Both the position numbers and the translations under genes were made by a program. Shown one piece after another: positions 15,521 through 23,433 of a stretch of DNA of 33,058 nt. Numbering within the stretch: the stretch's first letter is position 1; every line of letters starts with the position of its first letter. The stretch covers positions 1 through 33,058 of the forward strand of contig JAEDIJ010000021.1 in assembly GCA_016292515.1 (NCBI GenBank), in the 5' to 3' direction. Origin of the DNA: Victivallaceae bacterium. GTDB taxonomy: Bacteria; Verrucomicrobiota; Lentisphaeria; Victivallales; Victivallaceae. A model generated the notes under the pieces. The model was not told the DNA's origin. It ran no database searches and saw only the letters and a list, made by a program, of their open reading frames with translations.

Positions 15521-17256
15521 CAACGCACTGTGGATACCGTCGGAGTGCTCTCCGCCTTTTTCGGCGCGACGGGGTAGCCGGGTTTGCCGGTGCGGAAAAC
15601 CGAGAAATCGGCAAACGCCGCATAGATGACGGCGACGATGACGAGCAACGCCAGCGCGGCGGCTTTGGCATACTTCCACGGTGTGAGATCGACGACTTCG
15701 GCGTCCTTTTCTTCGTAAGGCTCCTTGCGGGGCGCGATTTTGCCCATCACCAGCTGAAAGACGATCAGTGCCGCCATCACGAGAAACGCGTAGTGGTATT
15801 GACCGAATCGATCAATGGTGTCGGCAAAAGCCGGCAGGAAAATACCGGCGCCGATGAGGACGACGCCCGCGATCATACTGATGCTGGCGCTGATCGCCGG
15901 CGTGCGCTTGGCGAGCAGTCCGACCACGACCACCGAAAGAATGGGGATGCAGTAGATCGCATTCATCGTTTGCAGGAAATCGAAAATGCTCGACGTTTTG
16001 GCAAGTTGCGTCGCAAAGACGATCGAAACGATCGTGATGACAAAGCCGAAAATCTGTCCGACGACCACGACCCGGCGGTCGGATGCCTGTTGGTTGACGT
16101 AAGGCTTGTAGATGCCTAAACAGAAAAGCGTGCAGGTGCTGTTGAGCACCGAGTTGAAACTGGAAAGGATCGCGCCGAGAAGCACCGCGGCGAAAAATCC
16201 CAGCATCAGGGGGTGGTGCAGCGTGTTGCGTACCAATATCCCGTAGACTTGCGCGGTGTCGGGGATCCATTCCCCGTCGACTGATTTGAGGGGGATCGCC
16301 AATTCTCCCCTGATGTAGAGCGCGGCGCCGATCAGTCCGGGCAGGACGAGAAAGAGCGGTCCGAGCAATTTGAGAAATCCGGTCAAGAGAACGCCCTTTT
16401 GTCCCTCTTCAAGGCTTTTCGCTCCCAATGTGCGTTGAATGATCTGCTGATTGGTGCACCAGTAAAAAGTGTGGATCATCAAAATGCCGGTGAAAAGAGC
16501 GAGAAAGGGTGCTTCCGCGTCGTTGGCGCCGATGGAGTTGAGCCGGTTGCCGTGGGCGGCGCTCACTTGACGGAGTTCGGCGATGCCGGAAACGATCGAA
16601 TTGTCCGTCCCGAGCGATTGCAAAGCGAAGTAGGAAACGAGCAAGCCGCCGATCAATAGTCCGATGCCGTTCAGCGTGTCGGAAACGGCGCAACTGCGCA
16701 AGCCGCCGACGAGCGCGTATGCCGAGCCGATCGCGGCGACGATGACGATGACAAAGAACAATTCCGCCGAGGGGTCTTGCAACCAGGCGGGATCGCCGAA
16801 AACCGCGGCGACGTCGAGCATTCCGATCATTCCCTGCGCCCCGGTGTAGAGGATGATCGGCATCAGTACGACCATATAGGCGATGAGGAAAATCAGATTG
16901 CAGATCAATTCCGTCGTTTTATCGAAGCGTTTTGCGAGATATTCCGGTACGGTCGTGATGCCGCTTTTGAGAAAGCGCGGCAAAAAGAAAAGTGCCATCA
17001 GCACCAATGCGACGACGGCGACGACTTCCCACGCCATCACGCTCAAACCGTCCTTGAAAGCGGAACCGTTGAGCCCGACCATCTGCTCGGTGGAGAGGTT
17101 GGTCAGGAGCAACGATCCGGCGATGATGGGGTAGGTGAGGGAGCGTCCGGCGAGGAAAAATCCCTCCTGTGATTGATTTTCGGTTTTCCGGGTCATCAGC
17201 CAAGTGCCGACGGCGACGAGAGCGGTAAAGAAAATCAGCGCAAACAAAGTAATCAT
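15520..17256 (-). CDS. Sodium:solute symporter, SSS (SGLT-like) family
   Basis: A 578-residue membrane protein with 13-14 predicted helices. Family features are LVGGLRSCAVSDTLNGIGLLIGG near residue 170-195 (the GGL-x-A-V-x-TD region of SSS proteins), SFNSVLNSTCTLFCLGIYK near 375-395, and a WCTNQQIIQRTLGAKSLEEG segment seen in sugar-transporting members. I start it at 17256 and not at the upstream in-frame ATG (17286). AGGAAAGG precedes 17256, and the predicted transcription start (about 17282) lies inside the longer form. The C-terminal 60 residues add a charged loop and a last helix. By family it takes up sugars, sugar acids or similar solutes with sodium. It converges on the GH106-like gene. 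Confidence 0.93.
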   Translation of the reverse strand: MITLFALIFFTALVAVGTWLMTRKTENQSQEGFFLAGRSLTYPIIAGSLLLTNLSTEQMVGLNGSAFKDGLSVMAWEVVAVVALVLMALFFLPRFLKSGITTVPEYLAKRFDKTTELICNLIFLIAYMVVLMPIILYTGAQGMIGMLDVAAVFGDPAWLQDPSAELFFVIVIVAAIGSAYALVGGLRSCAVSDTLNGIGLLIGGLLVSYFALQSLGTDNSIVSGIAELRQVSAAHGNRLNSIGANDAEAPFLALFTGILMIHTFYWCTNQQIIQRTLGAKSLEEGQKGVLLTGFLKLLGPLFLVLPGLIGAALYIRGELAIPLKSVDGEWIPDTAQVYGILVRNTLHHPLMLGFFAAVLLGAILSSFNSVLNSTCTLFCLGIYKPYVNQQASDRRVVVVGQIFGFVITIVSIVFATQLAKTSSIFDFLQTMNAIYCIPILSVVVVGLLAKRTPAISASISMIAGVVLIGAGIFLPAFADTIDRFGQYHYAFLVMAALIVFQLVMGKIAPRKEPYEEKDAEVVDLTPWKYAKAAALALLVIVAVIYAAFADFSVFRTGKPGYPVAPKKAESTPTVSTVR

Positions 17257-17288
17257 AAAAAACCTTTCCTGTTGCTGTATCGTCACTT

Positions 17289-17316
17289 ACTATACGCCGG
17301 AACGGAAAAAAAGCAA
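17289..17316 (-). promoter_or_regulatory. Predicted promoter of the SSS symporter gene
   Basis: TTGCTT (17311-17316), 16 bp, TATAGT (17289-17294) on the minus strand. It lies in the 77-bp gap after the EamA permease gene and gives a leader of about 26 nt. Confidence 0.6.
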
Positions 17317-17333
17317 GTCGCTTTTGCCGGAAT

Positions 17334-18266
17334 TTATTTTTTCCGCCGCAGAAGATCGGAAATTTCCGGCTCGATCAGCGCGGCACCGACGACGAGGATC
17401 ATTCCCGCGATCTGAAAAAACGTCACTTTTTCACCGAAGCAAAGCCAGCCGAGCAACGCCGTCAGCATCGGGGTGAAGTAGCCGGAGATCCCGAGCAGTC
17501 CCGGTGAGATGTAACGCTGGGCGTTGTTCCACGCGAAAAAGGCGAGCGCGGTCGGGATCAATCCGAGATAGAGCGTCGCGGCGAGATCGGGGAGTTCCGC
17601 GGGGTAGCGGCGGGGGAGTTTCGCCGCAAGCTGAAAGAGCAAGATCCATATCCCGGCAAAGAGGACGCTCCACGCCGTGTAGCGCAATCCGCCGATTTTG
17701 CGGATCGTGTTGCGGGAGAGAACGGTGTAGAGTGCCCACGAGACCGCTCCGGCAAAGACCATCGCGTCGCCGAAAGAGATCGAAGTGATCACGATGCCGC
17801 GGGCGTTGACCGCTTTCAGCACCAGCATACTGCCGGCGAAGCCGAGGAGAAGTCCGAGCGTTTGAAGCGGGCTGGTTTTTTCGCGGAGGATGAGGATGCT
17901 CAAAAGAAAAATCAAAATCGGGGCTTCCGCTTCGAGCATCGACGCGTTGACGACCGGAATGCCGAAACTCTGCCCGAAAAAGAGAAGTCCGCTCATCGCC
18001 GCGGCGAAAACGCTTTGCGCGATCAGGTGAAAAAAGTCAAGCGGTTGTAAATTTTGCCACGGTGCGCGGCGTTCCCTGACGGCGATCATCGCGAGCATCA
18101 GTGCTCCCGCCGCGAGGAAGCGGCACTGCGCCATCGTGTAGCAGTCGACCTTGTCCCGTTTCAGCAAAAAGGTCACCGCGGGGAAAAGAGTTCCCCAGCA
18201 AAGGACGCTCACCGCCGCATAGAAAATGCCCGGCGCAGGGTTGCCTGATCGGGAGGGAAAATTCAT
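17334..18266 (-). CDS. EamA/DMT-superfamily permease
   Basis: A 310-residue protein with ten predicted transmembrane helices in two homologous halves, the normal EamA layout. The first half opens with AAVSVLCWGTLFPAVTFLLK; the second half includes AGAVSWALYTVLSR and ends with the conserved LGWLCFGEKVTFFQIAGMILVVGAALI. The start at 18266 is preceded by GAGGAGG. The ATG overlaps the stop of the CBM9-like gene (ATGA), so translation is coupled. EamA proteins mostly export amino acids, purines or other metabolites, or import nucleotide sugars. It is the last gene of the operon with the M28/AAC(3)-like fusion and the CBM9-like protein, and may move a product of that pathway across the inner membrane. 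Confidence 0.9.
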   Translation of the reverse strand: MNFPSRSGNPAPGIFYAAVSVLCWGTLFPAVTFLLKRDKVDCYTMAQCRFLAAGALMLAMIAVRERRAPWQNLQPLDFFHLIAQSVFAAAMSGLLFFGQSFGIPVVNASMLEAEAPILIFLLSILILREKTSPLQTLGLLLGFAGSMLVLKAVNARGIVITSISFGDAMVFAGAVSWALYTVLSRNTIRKIGGLRYTAWSVLFAGIWILLFQLAAKLPRRYPAELPDLAATLYLGLIPTALAFFAWNNAQRYISPGLLGISGYFTPMLTALLGWLCFGEKVTFFQIAGMILVVGAALIEPEISDLLRRKK

Positions 18267-18931
18267 TTTTCCTCCTCGAAATAAAGTTCGCCGAATTCCT
18301 CCGGCGCGTGAAAATCGGTCGTTTTGAGGTCGATCCAAGTAAGCCAGTGGTAGTGACTTGACGCATCGGCGCACTTGGTGAAATTACCGTGCCAAGTTTG
18401 ACCCGCAAGCGGCAGGCTGACTTTGGAATTGCGGACGAAAAAATCCAAGGGAATGTAAAAACTCAAATACCAGAAAAGCGGCTCGGTAATTTCGGAAAAA
18501 ACGCGCTCCGGCAGGGAGGAACGCCGCACGATCCTGTCCAATTCCGTTTGCGGCATCACCTCGTATTGCTTATTTTGCATACTTTTGATATGGTAAAGCA
18601 ACAGATGACCGTTACAACTCATTTCGAAGTTGTAATATCGCTCGTCGGTTGCCGGCTGGACGAAAAATTCATCGCAGCTGTCGAGGCAGACCATTTGCTG
18701 ATCGGCGGTCGTTTTGCCGATGACGTAACGGTCGGCATTGGTGAAAATCCCGGCGATGCCGTTGTCGTCGTAGAGCATTTTGATCCGGGTGTCGGGCAGG
18801 TGGCCGGTGCCGTTGCCGTTGGGGGTGACGATGGATAACTCCGCCGCATTTTCCCATTGGGGCGCATCGGGCGAGGCGCCCGGAGTCAGAGGAATTCGGG
18901 ATCTCCGGATGATGTAACGCGGTATTTTCAT
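18263..18931 (-). CDS. CBM9-like carbohydrate-binding protein
   Basis: A 222-residue product made of one domain like the carbohydrate-binding family 9-like proteins. It has PQWENA near the N-terminus, an IKMLYDDNGIAGIF strand, then CDEFFVQPATDERYYNFEM and a late FYIPLDFF. There is no signal peptide, so it seems to stay in the cytoplasm, unusual for a binding module. It overlaps the fusion gene before it and the permease gene after it by four bases each (ATGA), and lacks a strong ribosome binding site of its own. It should therefore be made in proportion to both partners. The start MKIPRY was chosen because of this overlap. The ligand is unknown. Confidence 0.75.
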   Translation of the reverse strand: MKIPRYIIRRSRIPLTPGASPDAPQWENAAELSIVTPNGNGTGHLPDTRIKMLYDDNGIAGIFTNADRYVIGKTTADQQMVCLDSCDEFFVQPATDERYYNFEMSCNGHLLLYHIKSMQNKQYEVMPQTELDRIVRRSSLPERVFSEITEPLFWYLSFYIPLDFFVRNSKVSLPLAGQTWHGNFTKCADASSHYHWLTWIDLKTTDFHAPEEFGELYFEEEK

Positions 18932-21564
18932 TTTCTTTCGGTCGGCGTGTAAGTTCCGGTGAATGCCGTCGTTTTTTTCAAGCGGTCGCCCTCGAAATCC
19001 CAGTCGGAGGGGACGCTTTGTCGGACTTGACGCGGACGCACCGGGCAATTGGCACAGCCGTTGACGGGATCGCGCAGAAGTCTCGCATAGGCTTCGCGGT
19101 AATCGCTCAATTGGAAAAGCATGAGATGCGCGCGGTTGAGCATCAACTCTTTCAAAGTTCCTTTTTGCCGCATAAAATCGTAGATTTTTTGAGGGTCGAA
19201 AGCGGGACATTCGCCGTTGCGCCAGCCCCAGCCGCGCAATCGGACTTTTTGACCGTTGACGACGCCGTCGTACTCCTCGGTGCGCGAGCCGAGGCATTTC
19301 GCGTTTTCCGTCGTTTCGACGACGTGCATAAAAGTGACCGCCGTCGAGCAGGAAACGAGGAGACACCAGCCCCCCGCTGTTTCCAGTCTGCCGAGGGGGC
19401 TTTGCTGATGAAGCGAGGTGTAGAGGTGGTGATCTTTGACGAAATCAAGTTTGTTTTTGCCCCATACGGCAAAACTGTGGGTCGGGTCGAGCGAGCGCAC
19501 GACGCCCGGCATCGTGCGGAAAGTTTCCGAGAGGATCCCCGTCCGCGTCGGCGTCGTGTCGGGATCGAAAAGGATGTCTTCGCCGTCGTTGGGATAGCGG
19601 GACAAGGCGGGCATCATCAAGACCCCCTGATTTGTCAGCAATTCCTCCAATATCTCGCAGAATTTCACCGCGCCGCCCTCGAAGTCGCCGAGCGAGCGAA
19701 AAGCCGAATGGACGACAAGTTTCATCCCGGCTTGGACGCCGAGTTTTTTCAAGGCGGCGGCCGCCGCTTTTGACGTCGTCGCGACGGGGAAAAGCTGATT
19801 GTATTTTTTATAGACGCGCGGGGAAAACTCGAAACATCCCGGTTTCAGATAATTTTCCTGCTGTAAAAAACGGAGCGTCGCGCGGTAAAGTTCAAGGTCG
19901 ATGTCGTTGCCGCAATCGCGCAATTTGCGCCAGATCTCCCACGCGCTGCGCGTACCGTTTGCCCACATCATCGCGTCGTCGATCCACGCCGGAGCCGCCC
20001 AGCCCTGATAGAGTGAAGCGACTTCGGGATGACTTTCATCTTTGAGCCAGTATTTTTCAAAGGAGAAAAATCCGCGGTAGTTTTTGACGGGGTAGAGGAA
20101 TGCGAGTTCCGCGTCGGCAGGATCGTCTTCCTCCTGCGGGACGACGGCTTCGGGAGCGAGAGCGCGCAGAAATTCATCCAGTTTCGCCCGATCTTCCGGC
20201 GAAGAAACGAGCGTTTTCACCGAGTGGAGCCGCCGGAGGGCGATCTCGTAACGCATTGCCGGCGTCGCATTTTTCGGATGAGGGGTGTCGCGGTCGTAAT
20301 CGCGGACGAGCTCCGCCAGTTCGATCGCCTCTTTCAAGCCCGCGTTGACGAGGGTCTCGACGTATTCCAGCGTGATTTGAAACGTCGTCGCAAGGACTTG
20401 ATTGTCAATGCGTTCCGGCGTGTCGCTCGACTTGTGGTAATCGGGATCGCCCATCACGGCGAGATAAGTGAGCGCACAGCCGGAATCGGGTTCGCATAAA
20501 CTTGCGTCGATGCCGGTGATCCCGCCGACTTGCGCGGTAAAGCCGTGCTTTGCCATAATGTGTTTCAAAAGCGGCGTCGCGTAAGTCGGAAACGCGGGCG
20601 CGCTGTCGCCGATCTCACCGACTTTGTCGAGCGAAAAACCGACCATATCGACGTTGAGTCCGGCGACGAAACGGGGTTTTTCTTTGAGCGTGTTGACGTA
20701 AGCCTGCAAACTTTTCGCTTCGTGCGTAAAGAGCAACCGGATGCCGCGGCGGCGTCTTGTTTTTGACAGTTCGCGGACGATCGCGAGCATTTGGGCGACG
20801 CCGCTTGCGTTGTCGTTGGCGCCCGGTTCAAAGAGATGCCCCGTGAGGACGATCTCCTCATTTGTTTCGCCCGGCAGAAATCCCGTGACGACGCCGATCT
20901 CGCCCGGAGACATTTGGACATCGACGCGGGCGTGAAGCGTGACGTTGCTCTGCCGCATTGATTTTTCAAGTTGTCGCCCCTCGTCGGGCGTGATCGAGAA
21001 ACAGAAAGGTTTTTCGGGCGTTTCCCAAAAAGGAAGTTGATAATTCAGCCATTTGCGCGAGTCGGAATTGAGGTAGGCAAATTCCGGCGTGTCGGCATAT
21101 TTCGAGAGAAATCCGATATGAGCGTGGACGAAGCCGATCGCGCCGCGGCGGACGTACGTCATCATTTCGGGCAGCCAGGGCGCGTGAGAGGTGAGGAGGA
21201 CGATCTTGCCGCGGACATTTTCCGCGGTTTCGGGAACGAGTTCCGCCGTCACGTCGGCACTCTGACTGTAAAGGGCGAGCGATGCCGGAATTTCGCGATA
21301 GGAGCAAAGTTGTTTTTCCTTGCCGTCGTCCGACACGATGCTCAACGTCGCCTCGCGGGGATCCCACGCGAGCGGCATCAGCCACCCCGCGTAGTCGGTG
21401 ACGCCGTCGGAGGGATACCACAAAGTTTCGACCTGCGTCAAGCCTGTTTGCCGCATGATCTCCTCGACCGTGCGCGCCGTTTGCCGCATCGAGGAAGCGG
21501 AAAAAAACCGGTCGCTCTCGTAGATGCGCCGAATCGTTTGAAGCATGAAATCAAGGGGATCCAT
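18928..21564 (-). CDS. Fusion protein: M28 peptidase-like domain plus AAC(3)-like N-acetyltransferase domain
   Basis: An 878-residue cytosolic protein. Residues 1-430 resemble the M28/DUF4910-type aminopeptidase fold, including an inserted PA-like region (about 90-220). Metal ligands are visible: H243 (TGHLFEPGANDNASG), D251, E282, D306 and H377. The residue before E282 is His, where classical M28 enzymes have the catalytic Glu. Residues about 490-590 look like a helical, winged-helix-type linker. Residues 590-860 match the AAC(3)/YokD fold: LVVHSAFRSLG, GVLMMPALS, TRTGILSETFRTMPGVVRS, PTHSFAVWG (H696) and SPLGRL. The end has CANC (837-840). An AGGAG precedes 21564, and the promoter start point excludes a longer form from 21627. 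It likely trims and acetylates an amino-bearing molecule; drug resistance is not implied. Confidence 0.8.
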   Translation of the reverse strand: MDPLDFMLQTIRRIYESDRFFSASSMRQTARTVEEIMRQTGLTQVETLWYPSDGVTDYAGWLMPLAWDPREATLSIVSDDGKEKQLCSYREIPASLALYSQSADVTAELVPETAENVRGKIVLLTSHAPWLPEMMTYVRRGAIGFVHAHIGFLSKYADTPEFAYLNSDSRKWLNYQLPFWETPEKPFCFSITPDEGRQLEKSMRQSNVTLHARVDVQMSPGEIGVVTGFLPGETNEEIVLTGHLFEPGANDNASGVAQMLAIVRELSKTRRRRGIRLLFTHEAKSLQAYVNTLKEKPRFVAGLNVDMVGFSLDKVGEIGDSAPAFPTYATPLLKHIMAKHGFTAQVGGITGIDASLCEPDSGCALTYLAVMGDPDYHKSSDTPERIDNQVLATTFQITLEYVETLVNAGLKEAIELAELVRDYDRDTPHPKNATPAMRYEIALRRLHSVKTLVSSPEDRAKLDEFLRALAPEAVVPQEEDDPADAELAFLYPVKNYRGFFSFEKYWLKDESHPEVASLYQGWAAPAWIDDAMMWANGTRSAWEIWRKLRDCGNDIDLELYRATLRFLQQENYLKPGCFEFSPRVYKKYNQLFPVATTSKAAAAALKKLGVQAGMKLVVHSAFRSLGDFEGGAVKFCEILEELLTNQGVLMMPALSRYPNDGEDILFDPDTTPTRTGILSETFRTMPGVVRSLDPTHSFAVWGKNKLDFVKDHHLYTSLHQQSPLGRLETAGGWCLLVSCSTAVTFMHVVETTENAKCLGSRTEEYDGVVNGQKVRLRGWGWRNGECPAFDPQKIYDFMRQKGTLKELMLNRAHLMLFQLSDYREAYARLLRDPVNGCANCPVRPRQVRQSVPSDWDFEGDRLKKTTAFTGTYTPTERK

Positions 21565-21593
21565 CGTTCGCTCCTGCTGTGTTTTTACGGTAT

Positions 21594-21622
21594 AATATAG
21601 CGTCTCAATCAAGGGAGTAAAA
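21594..21622 (-). promoter_or_regulatory. Predicted promoter of the fusion/CBM9/permease operon
   Basis: A good TATATT -10 (21594-21599) lies 17 bp from a poor -35, TTTTAC (21617-21622). The weak -35 suggests that an activator is needed. The transcription start would be near 21587. Confidence 0.55.
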
Positions 21623-21628
21623 TCCACA

Positions 21629-21660
21629 ATCCGGCAAAAAATTGCATTATCCGGCAGAAA
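21629..21660 (-). promoter_or_regulatory. Candidate activator site: two direct repeats 20 bp apart
   Basis: The 12-mer ATCCGGCAAAAA (21629-21640) is repeated as ATCCGGCAGAAA (21649-21660), 11 of 12 matching, with a period of exactly 20 bp. The nearer copy lies 6 bp upstream of the weak -35 box. Spacing of about two helical turns is typical of AraC-type activators. Confidence 0.4.
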
Positions 21661-21666
21661 TGAAAA

Positions 21667-22578
21667 TCACCGGGGCGTGAGGGAAAAATTAGTCACCATT
21701 TCGCACGGCATATAGGATCTTTTTGCCTGCCGCAGTCCGGCAAGCCCCAGATCCTGCTCCCGGTTGAGGTATTTCGCTTTGCCTTGCAGAAGTTTCGCAC
21801 ACTCGCGGTTGACGAATTGCGCCGCGCCCTTGGCAAAGTAGAGCGATTTTTCGTAATGTTCGTCGTAAATGCCGTCGCTCAAAGGGGAGCATAACTCAAA
21901 GGCGATCATTTCCCCCTGATGATAGACGGCGGCGCCGATGAAATCAAGCGCGTCGAAGTTTTCCGAAAGCGTGGCGAGCGCGGCTTTTTCCTGCAACATT
22001 TCCTGCGAATCCCCGTCGGGATGCGTGCTCCGCCATTTTTCGGCGAGCGCGAGACATTCGCCGATGATCGAAGAAGTGATTTCGCGTACTTCGGCGTCGG
22101 GGTAATTGCGGAGAAACTGGCGGATGAGATTGCGTTTTTTGGCGAGTTTTTCGCCGCGCAGTTCGACGAGGGAATCCACCTGATAGAGATAATCGTCGTA
22201 ATTTTCGCCCATCGCGGAAACGGTGAAAAATTTCCCGAGGTCGCGGTGGCGGTCGAGATACTCCTGCGGCACACAGTAAAATATGCCGGGATTTGCCGCG
22301 TTTTTCAGCGCGTCGGAAACTTCGCGCAATTCGGCGGCGTCCGGCTCGTTTTCGGCATCCGCGAGAAACAGCAATCCGTATTTTTGCTCCTCATCGTCCA
22401 ACTCTCTGAAATAGAGATGGTCGCGGTAAAGCGCGTAACGGATGTCAAACGTTTTGCCCCACATCACTAAATTGGCGAAAGAAAATTCACAACTTTTGAC
22501 GCCGGAACGCCCGATCCGCGGCGCGATCTCATCGCGGCTTAAAAGCGTGACGGGGCGGAAATCCTCACGGGAGATCAT
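21667..22578 (-). CDS. DUF2156 protein (phosphatidylglycerol lysyltransferase C-terminal-like, GNAT fold)
   Basis: A 303-residue protein of typical stand-alone DUF2156 length. Hallmarks are CEFSFANLVMWG near residues 30-41, YLYQVDSLVELRGEKLAKKRN in the middle, and a strongly conserved end, KYLNREQDLGLAGLRQAKRSYMP. There is no membrane part, unlike full-length MprF, so it is a soluble enzyme. The fold joins two GNAT-like domains, and relatives transfer aminoacyl groups from tRNA to lipids or other acceptors. The acceptor here is unknown. A GAGGAG precedes the ATG. It follows the GNAT gene by 5 bp and ends the four-gene string, just before the promoter of the AAC(3)-like operon. Confidence 0.9.
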   Translation of the reverse strand: MISREDFRPVTLLSRDEIAPRIGRSGVKSCEFSFANLVMWGKTFDIRYALYRDHLYFRELDDEEQKYGLLFLADAENEPDAAELREVSDALKNAANPGIFYCVPQEYLDRHRDLGKFFTVSAMGENYDDYLYQVDSLVELRGEKLAKKRNLIRQFLRNYPDAEVREITSSIIGECLALAEKWRSTHPDGDSQEMLQEKAALATLSENFDALDFIGAAVYHQGEMIAFELCSPLSDGIYDEHYEKSLYFAKGAAQFVNRECAKLLQGKAKYLNREQDLGLAGLRQAKRSYMPCEMVTNFSLTPR

Positions 22579-22583
22579 CTTTT

Positions 22584-23003
22584 TTACTCCTCAAAAAAAC
22601 GCCACGGCGTATGATCCGCCATTTTTTTGGCATCGCGGCAACTTGCGTAAAGTTTTTCCGTACCCGGCGCGCCGATCAGCACGATCCACTCGATGCCGCA
22701 CTGGTGCAGATACCGGGATAATTTTTCCGTGATCGCGCGTCCGACGCCGCGGCGGCGGAATTCCTTTTTGACGACGAGGTCGAGCATATAAGCGTCACTC
22801 ACGCCGTCGGAAATGGCGCGCATCATCCCGATCACCTGACCGCCGCTCCGGGCGACGGCGACGGCAAAGGAGTTCGTCAGCATTTTTTGCGCCGTCGCGA
22901 AATCGTTTTCTGCCCCCCACCATCCGGCTTCGCGGTAGAGAAAGACCATCTCCTCCGGGGTGGGGGGCGTATGGACTTCGACGGTGTAGGAAAAATCACT
23001 CAT
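22584..23003 (-). CDS. GNAT-family N-acetyltransferase
   Basis: A 139-residue single-domain GNAT. The acetyl-CoA site is clear: LDLVVKKEFRRRGVGRAITEKL, the R-R-x-G-V-G-x-A motif A. ALLA-type strands and YTVEVHTPPTPEEM lie at the N-terminus, and the end, LIGAPGTEKLYASC, is the usual motif B region. I start it at 23003: the in-frame ATG at 23342 would read through the repeats of the neighbouring gene in another frame. The ATG lies one base after the TGA of the repeat protein with no good ribosome binding site, so coupling by reinitiation is likely. The substrate is unknown; it sits with a DUF2156 protein and a permease. Confidence 0.88.
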   Translation of the reverse strand: MSDFSYTVEVHTPPTPEEMVFLYREAGWWGAENDFATAQKMLTNSFAVAVARSGGQVIGMMRAISDGVSDAYMLDLVVKKEFRRRGVGRAITEKLSRYLHQCGIEWIVLIGAPGTEKLYASCRDAKKMADHTPWRFFEE

Positions 23004-23004
23004 A

Positions 23005-23406
23005 TCAGCGTTTCGTGCCCCGGATGCGCCCCGACGAGTCGCGGTAGGTCGTCGTGCCGCCGAAATCGCTCGATGTCCCGACGATGCGTCCCGAGGAATC
23101 GCGGTAGGTCGTCGTGCCGCCGAAAGTGGAACTCGTGCCGGTGATGCGTCCCGAGGAATCGCGGTAAGTCGTCGTCCCGCCAAAAGTGGATTCCGTGCCC
23201 CGGATGCGTCCCGAGGAGTCGCGGTAGGTCGTCGTGCCGCCGAAAGTGGATTTCGAGCCTTTGATGCGCCCCGACGAGTCACGGTAAGTCGTCGTGCCGC
23301 CGAATTCGCTGGAACTCCCGATGACGCGTCCCGAGGAATCACGGTAGGTTTCCGCGAGGAGAGCGACCGCCGCCAGAGAAACGATCAGAATCAGTGATTT
23401 TTTCAT
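23005..23406 (-). CDS. Secreted protein of 20-residue tandem repeats (T-Y-R-D-S-S-G-R)
   Basis: A 133-residue product. After a signal peptide (MKKSLILIVSLAAVALLA) the whole mature protein is six copies of TYRDSSGR-[VI]-x-G, five of them completed by x2-S-x-FGGT, with a strict period of 20 residues. The strongest variation is in the residue after GRI (I, K, R, T, V, R) and in the pair before S. The Y-x-D-x2-G-R core recalls the YD repeats of Rhs proteins, but these are longer-period and occur in much bigger proteins. Periodic beta strands and turns, perhaps a small beta-solenoid, are plausible. An AAAGGAG precedes the start. It lies between a DMT permease and a GNAT gene. No function is known to me. 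Confidence 0.85.
   Translation of the reverse strand: MKKSLILIVSLAAVALLAETYRDSSGRVIGSSSEFGGTTTYRDSSGRIKGSKSTFGGTTTYRDSSGRIRGTESTFGGTTTYRDSSGRITGTSSTFGGTTTYRDSSGRIVGTSSDFGGTTTYRDSSGRIRGTKR
23020..23350 (-). repeat. 60-bp tandem repeat, about 5.5 units, coding
   Basis: The DNA repeats with a period of exactly 60 bp; for example the motif CGGTAGGTCGTCGTGCCGCC or a near copy recurs at 23042, 23102, 23162, 23222 and 23282. Variation is concentrated in the same one-third of each unit. The repeats encode the 20-residue repeats of the protein at 23005-23406. Confidence 0.9.
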
Positions 23407-23433
23407 TTTTCACTCCTTTCTGTGCGAATGAGA

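Noticed and set aside
15520..17286. Start of the SSS symporter at 17286
   Set aside because: The ATG lies upstream of the predicted transcription start and has no ribosome binding site; AGGAAAGG precedes 17256.
18928..21564. Aminoglycoside resistance gene
   Set aside because: The AAC(3)-like half belongs to a broad family with many non-drug substrates and is fused to a peptidase-like domain in a metabolic-looking operon; there are no mobile-element signs.
22584..23342. A longer GNAT protein starting at 23342
   Set aside because: The extra N-terminus is the 60-bp repeat read in another frame, giving an Arg/Ala-rich repeat; the in-frame protein at 23005-23406 has signal peptide and ribosome binding site.
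23020..23350. CRISPR array
   Set aside because: The 60-bp units are contiguous with no spacers, keep one reading frame and encode a secreted protein.
23005..23406. Fragment of an Rhs/YD-repeat toxin
   Set aside because: The Y-x-D-x2-G-R core is similar, but the gene is complete with its own signal peptide and stop, has a fixed 20-residue period, and no Rhs core or toxin domain is nearby.
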